Source of the DNA: Acidobacteriota bacterium
GTDB taxonomy: Bacteria > Acidobacteriota > Thermoanaerobaculia > Multivoradales > Multivoraceae
DNA length: 64,000 bases
Reading direction: 5' to 3'
NCBI GenBank assembly: GCA_003388555.1
Contig: QQVD01000004.1
Location: 62,001 to 126,000 of the forward strand
Positions 20,124 to 29,378 of the stretch are shown here, one piece after another. Positions within the stretch are counted from its first letter, which is position 1; every line of letters starts with the position of its first letter. The position numbers and the translations under genes were made by a program. Under the pieces are notes generated by a model that had not been told where the DNA came from, searched no databases, and was given only the letters and a program-made list of their open reading frames with translations.

Positions 20124-20972
20124 ATGCGCCGATCCCTGCCGACCCGTCCCCTCCGGGAGTCTCCGCCGCTGCGCCGTCCGGCCGACCTGGTGCGCCGCGT
20201 CCTCCTCCTGTCGACCCTGCTGCTGGTCCTCGCCGGCCAGGTCTCGGCCTACGTGATCTTCCTGCGCGACGGCTCCATGATCGAGACCACCGGCCCCTAC
20301 ACGGTCGAAGGCGAACGGGCGTCCTTCACCCTGCTCAGTGGCGCCGCCTCGACGATCGCCCTGGAGGAGATCGACGTGCAGCGTACGCGGGAGCACAACC
20401 GCAGCGCCCTCGGGCAGGCGGTGGTCATCGGCCGCGACGGCAGCACCGGACAGTACGACCCCGAAGCGATCCAGCGCACCCGGCCCACCAACACGCTGCG
20501 CGACCTGCTGCAGCAGCGCGCCCAGGCGGAGCGGCAGGAGGCCGAGGGCGGCCAGGACACCGCCGCTGCCACCGGTCGCAGGGTGCGGCGTACAGCGGCG
20601 GGTTATGCCGACCTCACCTCGCTGCAGCGCACGCAGCCGCAGGACGCCGCACTGGCCAGCTCGCTGCAGCGCTCGCTGGGTGAGCGTGGACTCTCCGGCT
20701 TCGCCCTCTACCAGGGAACCACGGACGATCGCCTGATGGTCGAGATCACCAGCAACACCGAGGGCGAGGTGCTGTCGCAGCTGCCGCTGCTCGCTTCCGG
20801 GATCGACTCGTTCCTCTCCCGCCACCCGGAGTCGGCGGCGGTCGAGGTGCTGATGCGCACCGCGTCGCTGTCGCGCGCCGGCCAGTTCGTCTTCGACCGA
20901 CCCACCGCCAACCTGCTGCTGGACGGCGGCATCACCGCCCACGAGTTCTTCGTCGCCAGCGTGCAGTTTTGA
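20124..20972 (+). CDS. Exported protein of unknown function
   Basis: A 282-aa protein with a signal peptide (hydrophobic LLLSTLLLVLAGQVSA ending at about residue 42, then YVIFLRDGS). The mature start resembles the short beta repeat seen in many exported proteins ('YVIFLRDGSMIETTGPYTVEGERASFTL'-like, split here). The middle (115-165) is Gln/Ala/Arg-rich and probably coiled; the C-terminal domain (about 185-282) is alpha/beta with no motif I recognise. It diverges from carA. A 31-base perfect hairpin begins at the stop codon and a tandem repeat follows. Confidence 0.75.
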   Translation: MRRSLPTRPLRESPPLRRPADLVRRVLLLSTLLLVLAGQVSAYVIFLRDGSMIETTGPYTVEGERASFTLLSGAASTIALEEIDVQRTREHNRSALGQAVVIGRDGSTGQYDPEAIQRTRPTNTLRDLLQQRAQAERQEAEGGQDTAAATGRRVRRTAAGYADLTSLQRTQPQDAALASSLQRSLGERGLSGFALYQGTTDDRLMVEITSNTEGEVLSQLPLLASGIDSFLSRHPESAAVEVLMRTASLSRAGQFVFDRPTANLLLDGGITAHEFFVASVQF

Positions 20973-21001
20973 AGCGAGGCGCGTCGGACGCGCCTCGCTT
21001 C
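20971..21001 (+). terminator. Perfect inverted repeat at the stop codon (possible terminator)
   Basis: GAAGCGAGGCGCGTC, one G, then its exact complement up to 21001. It overlaps the TGA stop (20970-20972). There is no U tract, so it may be a terminator of a GC-rich type or simply the edge of the repeat array that follows. Confidence 0.4.
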
Positions 21002-21420
21002 AAGCGGCTCACTCCGTCTCGCGCGGCTACCGCCGCGCGAGGTCGGACTTCGGCGTCTGAAGCAGCGCTCGCGGGCCGAGGCCGAAGCGGAAGGCCTCGC
21101 GACACGCCCAGCCGCAAGCCCGCAGCGTGAACCGACGCGACGACGCGCCTCGCTTCGAGCGGCTCACTCCGTCTCGCGCGGCTACCGCCGCGCGAGGTCG
21201 GACTTCGGCGTTTGAAGCAGCGCTCGCGGGCCGAGGCCGAAGCGGAAGGCCTCGCGACACGCCCAGCCGCAAGCCCGCAGCGTGAACCGACGCGACGACG
21301 CGCCTCGCTTCGAGCGGCTCACTCCGCTGCGCGCGGCTGCCGCCGCGCGAGGTCGGACTTCGGCGTCTGAAGCGGCGCTCGCAGGAGGAGGCGGAAGCGG
21401 AAGGCGTCGCGAGCACGCCT
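20991..21420. repeat. 155-bp structured tandem repeat, about 2.7 copies
   Basis: CGCCTCGCTT recurs at 20991, 21146 and 21301, exactly 155 bases apart. Copies 1 and 2 differ at only a few positions (for example CTTCAAGC/CTTCGAGC and GCGTCTGA/GCGTTTGA); copy 3 is shorter and more divergent. Each unit contains the hairpin CTCGCGCGGC-TACC-GCCGCGCGAG and a second one, GAGGCC...GGCCTC. Because 155 is not a multiple of three, open frames across it do not repeat in phase, which argues against coding. It fills the gap between a plus-strand and a minus-strand gene end. Confidence 0.85.
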
Positions 21421-21452
21421 TGAGCGCCAGACTCCGCACTGTCGACGCTACG

Positions 21453-21797
21453 TCAGGAAGGGATCTCGCCGCCGGCCTCGGCGAGGCCGAGGAACTCTTC
21501 GACCCGGAGGCCGACGCGCTGCTCGAAGCGCTGGCGGTAGCTCTCCACCGAGCCGATCTGTTCATCGAGGAAGAGTCGCTCGACCCGGATCAGGGGCATG
21601 AACATCGTCGCCGGCCCGAGCAGCGCGCTCTCGCCCCGCGCCGCCTGGCCCATCCAGTCGTCGAAGCTGGTGATGTTCAGGCCCCGCAACTGCAGGCCGA
21701 TGGCGTCGAGGCTCAGCAGCACGCCCCAGAACTTCTCGGTCGGGCTCTGCAGGTGCACGATGACGATCGAGCCCGGCTGGATGCTCCGCACGATCAC
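21453..21797 (-). CDS. Small conserved protein of unknown function
   Basis: About 114 aa. The conserved-looking core is GSIVIVHLQSPTEKFWGVLLSLDAIGLQLRG (split), then NITSFDDWMGQ, FMPLIRVERLFLDE and SYRQRFEQRVG. I recall this pattern in Acidobacteriota and related phyla, without assigned function; the beta-rich start resembles an Sm/Hfq-like small barrel, which is only inference. GTG codons at 21797 and 21791 are both possible; the second has GGAG at better spacing. It is the last gene of the meaB/epimerase cluster. Confidence 0.7.
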   Translation of the reverse strand: MIVRSIQPGSIVIVHLQSPTEKFWGVLLSLDAIGLQLRGLNITSFDDWMGQAARGESALLGPATMFMPLIRVERLFLDEQIGSVESYRQRFEQRVGLRVEEFLGLAEAGGEIPS

Positions 21798-21837
21798 CGC
21801 TCCACCGCGAGGCGCATCCGCTGCACCGCGGCCGGAC

Positions 21838-22254
21838 TCACGGCGCGTGCCCACCGGCCGCGTGCTCGGCCAGCTCGACCAGCACCCCACCGGCGCTCTT
21901 GGGATGGATGAACTGCACCCGCGAGCCGCCGGCGCCCGGCGATGGAGCGTCACGAATCAGACGGTGTCCCTTGGCGCGCAGGCTCGCGTCGTCGTCGTCG
22001 ACGTCGTCACTGGCCATGCACACGTGGTGGATGCCCGGACCGCGGGTGGCGAGGAAACGGGCGATCGCCGAGTCCTCCCGGGTCGGCTCGAGCAGTTCGA
22101 TGCGGGTGCCCCCGACCGGCAGCATGGCGACGCGCACGCCCTCCTCGGCGACCTCCTCGATGGCCGCGACCTCGAGACCGAGATCCTCCCAGAAACGCCG
22201 CGCCTCTTCGATCGAGTGCACCGCGATCCCGATGTGATCCACCCCTGCGATCAT
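21838..22254 (-). CDS. mce: Methylmalonyl-CoA epimerase
   Basis: A VOC-superfamily metalloenzyme interconverting (2R)- and (2S)-methylmalonyl-CoA. Length 138 aa is typical. VDHIGIAV supplies metal His7; IELLEP, GPGIHHVCM (second His) and VQFIHPKSAGGVLVEL (final Glu) complete the set. It lies directly downstream of meaB on the same strand, separated by a 101-base gap with an 18-bp minisatellite. It feeds the mutase encoded at 8797-10347. Confidence 0.93.
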   Translation of the reverse strand: MIAGVDHIGIAVHSIEEARRFWEDLGLEVAAIEEVAEEGVRVAMLPVGGTRIELLEPTREDSAIARFLATRGPGIHHVCMASDDVDDDDASLRAKGHRLIRDAPSPGAGGSRVQFIHPKSAGGVLVELAEHAAGGHAP

Positions 22255-22290
22255 CGAATCCCTCCTTCGTGCTGCGAGATCTCAGGATCT

Positions 22291-22334
22291 CAGTGCTGCC
22301 AAGAGCATCAGTGCTGCCAAGAGCGCAGTGCTGC
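22291..22334. repeat. 18-bp minisatellite between meaB and epimerase genes
   Basis: CAGTGCTGCCAAGAGCAT begins at 22291 and 22309, with a third partial copy (CAGTGCTGC) at 22326. A related GTGCTGCGAGAT lies just before, at 22269. The repeat is within the intergenic gap of an apparent operon. Confidence 0.8.
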
Positions 22335-22355
22335 GAGACGCCGTTCCGCGCCACG

Positions 22356-23342
22356 CTATCGCTTCTGATCGCTGGCGGCGCCGCCGTCGGCCGTCTTCCG
22401 GCCGTGCAGCAACGCAGCGGTGATCCGACGGGCTGCGGCATAGGGGTCCTCGCCGGCCTCCACCGCTTCGTCCAGCTCTCCCTGAGCCGATTCGTCGCGC
22501 CGCATCATCGCTGCGATCTCCTCCACCACCAGCGCCTCGACCCGTACCCGCAGCTGCTCCCTGCGACGCAGCGTGAACGTTCCACTCTCGCGCAGCCAAT
22601 CGTGATGTCGCGCCAGCGCCGCCAGCACCTCGTCGATCCCCTCGCCGCGGTGCGCCACGGTCATGACGATCTCCGGCCGCCGCTGGTCTCGAGGTCCCAT
22701 GTCGAGCATCGTCTCGAGGTCGCGGCGGGTGCGCTCGGCGCCTTCGAGGTCGGACTTGTTGATCACGAACAGGTCGGCGACCTCGAGAACCCCGGCCTTG
22801 ATCGCCTGGATGTCGTCGCCGAGCCCGGGCAGGGTGACCACCGCCACCGTGTCGACCGCGCCGATCACGTCGACCTCGTCCTGCCCGACCCCGACGGTCT
22901 CGACCAGGACCCAGTCGAAGCCGGCACCGTCGAGCAGCGCCACCGCGTCCCGCGTCGCCCCGGCCAGACCGCCCATCGCACCACGGGTCGCCATCGAGCG
23001 GATGTAGACCCCCGGGTCGGTGTAGTGGCGATGCATGCGCACCCGGTCGCCGAGGATCGCGCCGCCCGAGTAAGGGCTGGTGGGATCGACGGCGAGCACC
23101 GCCACCTCGAGGCCGGTTTCGCGCAACGAACCGATCAGCCGGTCGACCAGGGTGCTCTTGCCGGCCCCCGGGGGGCCGGTGATGCCGACCCGCCGGGCAC
23201 GCCCCCCGCCGACCGCCCTCAGCAGCTCCCCGCGGCCCGGATCGCGGCTCTCCAGAGCGCTGAGCGCGCGACCGAGTGCGCGCGGATCGCGCTGCAGCAC
23301 GCGCTCGACAGGGGGGAGCCGATCCGTCGCCGAAGCGGTCAC
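22356..23342 (-). CDS. meaB: MeaB/ArgK-type G-protein chaperone of methylmalonyl-CoA mutase
   Basis: A GTPase that loads and protects the adenosylcobalamin cofactor of the mutase. Walker A GITGPPGAGKSTLVDRLI, VAVLAVDPTSPYSGGAILGDRVRM, DPGVYIRSMATRGAMGGLA, VETVGVGQDEVDV, LPGLGDDIQAIKAG and FVINKSDLEGA (G4) are all present. The start is GTG 23342, overlapping the stop of the SpoIID gene as GTGA, with GGGGAGAG upstream; this gives 328 aa, the family length. The longer frame to 23474 is not supported. Confidence 0.95.
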   Translation of the reverse strand: MTASATDRLPPVERVLQRDPRALGRALSALESRDPGRGELLRAVGGGRARRVGITGPPGAGKSTLVDRLIGSLRETGLEVAVLAVDPTSPYSGGAILGDRVRMHRHYTDPGVYIRSMATRGAMGGLAGATRDAVALLDGAGFDWVLVETVGVGQDEVDVIGAVDTVAVVTLPGLGDDIQAIKAGVLEVADLFVINKSDLEGAERTRRDLETMLDMGPRDQRRPEIVMTVAHRGEGIDEVLAALARHHDWLRESGTFTLRRREQLRVRVEALVVEEIAAMMRRDESAQGELDEAVEAGEDPYAAARRITAALLHGRKTADGGAASDQKR

Positions 23343-25645
23343 TGCCCGCTCTCCCCGCCGGCGCCGGTGACACTCGGCGCCAGCACGGCGACGCGGGCGC
23401 CCTCGTAGTAGTGGGTGAGGATCTGTCGGTAGTCGTGGCCGTAGCGCGCCATGCCGACGGCGCCGACCTGGCACATGCCGACCCCGTGTCCCCAGCCGCG
23501 CCCCTGGAACAGGTAGCCCCCACGGTCATCGAGCCGCTGCATCGAGAAGAGGGTATCGGGGAGATCGAGCGTCCAGCGAATGGCCAGCCCCTCCAACGCC
23601 ACCGCTCTACCCGATCTGTCGACGAGGCGCAGCTCGACGACGCGGCCGGAGCGCCCGCGCCGCATCACGTCGATGGTGGCGAGGTCGAAGCCGGGAATCC
23701 GCTCGGCCACCTGACCACGCAGCTGTTCGAGGCTGCGGAAACGGCTCCAGGTGCCTCGATCTTCGAGCTCGGGCTCGGCGCGCCAGGGACCCGGCGCCAG
23801 CGCGGCGACCAGCCTGCCGGAGCGAACGAAGAGCAGCAGACGGTCGCCGGGAACCACTCGGGTCGACGCCACCGCCGCCGTCGCACCGCCCTCGCCGGCG
23901 GCGAAGAGCAGCAGGTCGTCGGACCGCTCGAGCTCGACCGTCCGCCACACCCGCTCCGAGGCTGCCGAGTCGCGGCCGTCTTCGGCTTCCGGCGCCGGTC
24001 CCGGAGTCAACGTCGCGGTGCGCGCCCGCAACGCGCCCGGCGGCAGCGCCAAGTGCTGCGCCTCGAGGACCTCGAGGGCGCCGGTCCGTCGCGCCAGGGC
24101 CACGACCAGCCTGGCGCTCGTCACTTCGTCGAGCCGCGAGCCGTGCCCCGCGACTGCCGCCTCCGGCGCCCCTTCGAGGCCTGCGGTCTCTTCGATCAGG
24201 GCGTCGACGAGAGAGACCGCCGGCAACTCGAGGAGCTGGCGCTCCAGCACCAGGTCGAACTGGTCGCCGATCCACCGGCCGAGGCGCTCGATGCCGTCAG
24301 TGGCGCCCTCCGCGGCGGGCCGCGCAGGATCGTCGATCCAGGGAGCCTCGGGGAGCCGCACCGTCCGCGCCAGGGCCCTGAGATCCTCGATCAGCACCGG
24401 CAGCGTCTGCGCCGTGGAGACCGCCGGCGACCGGGCACCGAGCGCCGCCGCGAGGCCGAGCGCGAGGCCGACCCCGTCCGGCGCCGCGCCCGCCAGCCGG
24501 TGCGCGCCTCCCTCGATGCACGGCACGCCGACGAGGTGCAGCCCGTGCCGCTCCGGGAAGACCTGGTCGACGTCCTCGGTGTGACCGCCGCAGGTCGCGG
24601 TGTAGAGCGTCTCGGCGAGCTGGTCGCTGCGCCACAGCACCTCGCCTCGGGTCTCGGCGATCGCCCTATCGGTCAGCGGATGCTCGGCGGAGCGGCCGCC
24701 ATAGACCTGGCAGCGTGGAGTGGCGCAGAGATCGAACCCCTCGCCGGCGAATCCCCCGAGCTGGCTCAGGGTGTAGGTCCGCGCCGCGATCGCCTGCGCC
24801 TTCAGCGCCTCGAGATGCGGGTAGCTCTCCGGCCCCAGCTCCCGTGGCACGACCCCGCGCAGGTACTCCTCGAGATCGAGTTCGTTGATCAGGTTGATCC
24901 GACCGCGCTCGTTGAGGAAGAGCAGCAGGCGCCCGCGGTAGCGAACGCCGTCGACGTCGGCGCCCGAGGGGTGATCGATCTGCAGCCAAGGTCCGGGGAG
25001 CTGGCGCCGCTCTCCGGCGATCTCCAGGTCGAAGCTGCCGACGCCACCGGCGCTCGCCTCGCTGAACACCCAGGTGCCCTGCATGCCGCGCAGCGTCAGC
25101 CCGTCGCGCAGCCGCTCGGCGGGGTCGCGGCGGGAGAAGGCACCGACCCGTACCCGGAAGAGGCCGGTCTGGGCGTCGAAGACTACCGATCCCACAACCT
25201 CGGTGCCGAGGGCCGCGGAGAGCTCTCCCGCCAGGTCGGCGGCGAGCGACCTCGCCTGACCCTCGTCGCGCAGCGCCGCAACCTGCACCCGGTAGGTGCG
25301 CGCGGCGGCGCCTCCCAGCGCCGGGCGCACGATCGCCGCCGCGTCGAGACGCAGCGGATCGCCCGCGGACGGTCGCAGCACCGTGTCGCAGCAGCCGATC
25401 CGCCACTGCTCCAGGTCGCTGCGCAGTCCGACGCGAACGACGCCGGGGGCCGCCGCCACCGACTCGGCGGCGCCACCGGCAGCCGTCCGGTGGCCGGCGA
25501 AGGCGCCGCCGGCGAGAGCGAGCAGCAGGACCGCGGGGACCGAGAGCAGGACGATGGGCAGTGGGCCGGGGCCGTGGTGCCGGCGGCGGACGCTGCCGGG
25601 CCGCCCCGACGCTGGGTGCCGGTGTCGGGTGGCGGTTTCGCCCAT
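23339..25645 (-). CDS. SPOR- and SpoIID/LytB-domain envelope protein
   Basis: A 768-aa membrane-anchored protein. One N-terminal transmembrane segment (about 29-50) is followed by a SPOR-type domain (about 115-185, TYRVQVAALRDEGQA and FRVRVGAFSRR), then the first half of a SpoIID domain (about 235-350: LLLFLNERGRINLI, LDLEEYLRGVVP, EALKAQAIAARTY). The closing SpoIID motif GRGWGHGVGMCQVGA is near 705-720. About 330 residues with no recognised motif are inserted between the two halves. SpoIID proteins are peptidoglycan lytic transglycosylases and SPOR binds denuded glycan, so a cell-wall or division role is likely. ATG 25645 has GAGG upstream. Confidence 0.85.
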   Translation of the reverse strand: MGETATRHRHPASGRPGSVRRRHHGPGPLPIVLLSVPAVLLLALAGGAFAGHRTAAGGAAESVAAAPGVVRVGLRSDLEQWRIGCCDTVLRPSAGDPLRLDAAAIVRPALGGAAARTYRVQVAALRDEGQARSLAADLAGELSAALGTEVVGSVVFDAQTGLFRVRVGAFSRRDPAERLRDGLTLRGMQGTWVFSEASAGGVGSFDLEIAGERRQLPGPWLQIDHPSGADVDGVRYRGRLLLFLNERGRINLINELDLEEYLRGVVPRELGPESYPHLEALKAQAIAARTYTLSQLGGFAGEGFDLCATPRCQVYGGRSAEHPLTDRAIAETRGEVLWRSDQLAETLYTATCGGHTEDVDQVFPERHGLHLVGVPCIEGGAHRLAGAAPDGVGLALGLAAALGARSPAVSTAQTLPVLIEDLRALARTVRLPEAPWIDDPARPAAEGATDGIERLGRWIGDQFDLVLERQLLELPAVSLVDALIEETAGLEGAPEAAVAGHGSRLDEVTSARLVVALARRTGALEVLEAQHLALPPGALRARTATLTPGPAPEAEDGRDSAASERVWRTVELERSDDLLLFAAGEGGATAAVASTRVVPGDRLLLFVRSGRLVAALAPGPWRAEPELEDRGTWSRFRSLEQLRGQVAERIPGFDLATIDVMRRGRSGRVVELRLVDRSGRAVALEGLAIRWTLDLPDTLFSMQRLDDRGGYLFQGRGWGHGVGMCQVGAVGMARYGHDYRQILTHYYEGARVAVLAPSVTGAGGESGQ

Positions 25646-25655
25646 GCGCCGGTCC

Positions 25656-26480
25656 TCAGGTGCGCAGCTGGTGCATGCGGATCTCACGGCGGTAGTCGCG
25701 CACGCTGTCGAGAAGCACCGGACGCGCCATCTCGAAGAGGCGGCTGAGCAGCGGCGCGCCGATGCGCTGTTCGAGAGTCACCGCGATCGCCGCGTCGTCC
25801 GGCGGGTCCGCGGCACGGTCGAGGCTGCGCTGAGGTCGCGCAGACGGAGCCTCGAGCGCGAAGTTGGTGGTGAACAGGGTCGGCAGGCGCCGCGCGTAGC
25901 GGGTATTGACGATCAGATAGAGCAGATCGCGGACGAACGGCGTCGGCTTCTGCGCTCCGAGCTCGTCGAGCACCAGGACGTCGACGCTGCCGAGTGGATC
26001 GAGCAGCTGGCGCCGCGACTCCTCGCTCGTCGGGTCGAACGAGACCTGCATGCGATGCACCAGGGTGGTGAAGTCGACGAACCGGCCCGGCAGTCCGAAG
26101 CGACGCACCAGCTCGCGCAGGACAGCCACCGCGAGGTGGGTCTTGCCGACCCCGACGCGACCGACGAAGAGCAGACCGGACTGGCAGAAGGTGCCATCGC
26201 TGGCGAGGAAACCCTCGACGTACGACTGACAGGTCGCTCGCGCCCTGACCAGCTCTTCGCCGGCGACGCCGCCGTCGGCGACCAGGAAGTTCTCGAGCGT
26301 GCACTGCCGGTAGCGCTCGGGGATCCCGGTCTCTTCGAGCAGGCGCTCGCCTCGTTGCCTTCCACGGCAGTCACAGGGCCGGGCGGAGCCGCTGTCGAGA
26401 CCGTCGTCCGGGGCCCTCGACACGATCCAGCCGCGGTCGCGACAGACGGTACAACGGTAGCGCGCCGGGGCATCGAGCAT
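25656..26480 (-). CDS. DnaC/DnaI/IstB-like AAA+ ATPase
   Basis: A 274-aa ATPase resembling primosomal helicase loaders. An N-terminal Cys cluster (CTVCRDRGW...CDC) suggests zinc binding as in DnaI-like proteins. Walker A GRVGVGKTHLA and Walker B VLVLDELGAQ follow, then sensor-like LFTTNF. No transposase is next to it, so IstB of an insertion sequence is unlikely. It leads the cluster with spoIID-like, meaB and mce, ending 11 bases before the SpoIID start. Confidence 0.85.
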   Translation of the reverse strand: MLDAPARYRCTVCRDRGWIVSRAPDDGLDSGSARPCDCRGRQRGERLLEETGIPERYRQCTLENFLVADGGVAGEELVRARATCQSYVEGFLASDGTFCQSGLLFVGRVGVGKTHLAVAVLRELVRRFGLPGRFVDFTTLVHRMQVSFDPTSEESRRQLLDPLGSVDVLVLDELGAQKPTPFVRDLLYLIVNTRYARRLPTLFTTNFALEAPSARPQRSLDRAADPPDDAAIAVTLEQRIGAPLLSRLFEMARPVLLDSVRDYRREIRMHQLRT

Positions 26481-26539
26481 CGCGCGATGCTACCAGGGGT
26501 GGCGCCGCGAGGATGCCCTTCCGCAGTCGCTGCGACGGC

Positions 26540-26944
26540 TCAGGACTCGTCGCTCTCGGAATCGTCCGACAGCGGCACCAGCGGGCCGCGGGTGATGCGC
26601 ACCAGGGCGTGGGTGTGCTGCACGGTGGCCGTCACCGACCGGTTCCGCATCGCCTCGACCGCCCGATCCCTTTCAGCCTTCAGACGCTCGAGCTCGTCCT
26701 GGAGCCGCAGGATCACCTCGACTCCGGCCAGGTTGACCCCCATGTCGCGAGTCAGGGTGAGGATCGCCTCGAGCCGCTTGAGCGACGGCTCGTCGTACAG
26801 CCTGGTGTTGCCCTTGCTGCGTGGCGGATCGAGCAGACCCTCTCGCTCGTACAGACGCAGGGTCTGGGGGTGGATGTCGTAGCGCTCGGCCACGGCGCTG
26901 ATCATGATCGTGCCGCCGCGCCGGTTGTCGCCTCGGGTGGCCAT
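26540..26944 (-). CDS. hspR: MerR-family regulator, HspR-like
   Basis: A 134-aa MerR-type regulator. The winged-helix start ISAVAERYDIHPQTLRLYEREGLLDPPRSKGNTRLYDE matches HspR, the heat-shock repressor, and is followed by an antiparallel coiled coil (VEVILRLQDELERLKAERD). No ligand-binding Cys are present. It lies 84 bases downstream of dnaK on the same strand, the usual HspR context, where DnaK acts as co-repressor. The ATG at 26944 has GAGGAG upstream. Confidence 0.85.
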   Translation of the reverse strand: MATRGDNRRGGTIMISAVAERYDIHPQTLRLYEREGLLDPPRSKGNTRLYDEPSLKRLEAILTLTRDMGVNLAGVEVILRLQDELERLKAERDRAVEAMRNRSVTATVQHTHALVRITRGPLVPLSDDSESDES

Positions 26945-27028
26945 CGCTTCACTCCTCGCCGAAGGCTACCGCGACCCGCGCCCCGCCGGGCCTGGACTGC
27001 CGGCGCGGGACACGGGTCGCGGATCGGC

Positions 27029-28936
<1,908 letters not shown>

Positions 28937-29378
28937 CTGTTCTCCTTGGATTCCGGGTCGATTCGAGAATCGGTGAGGACTCGGGCCCTTTGGGGTGGTG
29001 CGGCCCGTGGCAACGAGGCGCGACCTGGTGGACTCCGTCCGGGGTTGTTTCGTGGTCTTGTGCCGATCTCCCCGTCGCCGGCCCTGACGCCGGACCCGAG
29101 TCCGCCGTCGGCGCGCGGTGACGGGAGTACCGACCGCCATCCGACCTGCGTGTGGACCTCGTGGCCGGCGCCGCGCGCTGGCCGTCTCGGAGCAGCGACT
29201 CCCTGGTCGCTGGCTGGCCCACCGGATCTCCGCCAGATTCCCTGGACCGCAGCCGCGGTCCCAGAGGAGGCCGATCGATCCGGCCGAAGGTTAGATGCTT
29301 AGCGAACTACAGTCAAGTCCGCCATCGCATGGATATTACAGTCTTCGACTAAGGTTTATTCCGCCGCGGCCACATCGC
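28937..29378. other. dnaK leader and promoter region
   Basis: No gene is supportable. The AT-richest part, 29290-29360, contains the promoter listed separately and two TACAGTC heptamers at 29308 and 29337, 29 bases apart. The consensus HspR operator (CTTGAGT-N7-ACTCAAG) is not present in recognisable form. Confidence 0.55.
29288..29316 (-). promoter_or_regulatory. Sigma-70-type promoter for dnaK
   Basis: On the minus strand TTGACT (29316-29311), 17-base spacer, TAACCT (29293-29288). The -35 overlaps one of two TACAGTC direct repeats. Confidence 0.55.

Noticed and set aside
20991..21420. Possible CRISPR array
   Set aside because: Units are 155 bases and contiguous, with no unique spacers and no cas genes nearby.
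21027..21565. Minus-strand frames with repeating peptides over the 155-bp repeat
   Set aside because: The period is not a multiple of three, so the same peptide appears in different frames; this is incidental to the DNA repeat.
25656..26480. IstB of an insertion sequence
   Set aside because: No istA transposase or terminal repeats nearby; the N-terminal Cys cluster fits a helicase-loader type better.
28960..29340. Consensus HspR operator (HAIR) upstream of dnaK
   Set aside because: Only a weak half-site, CTTGACT, is present with a poor second half; not reported as a site.
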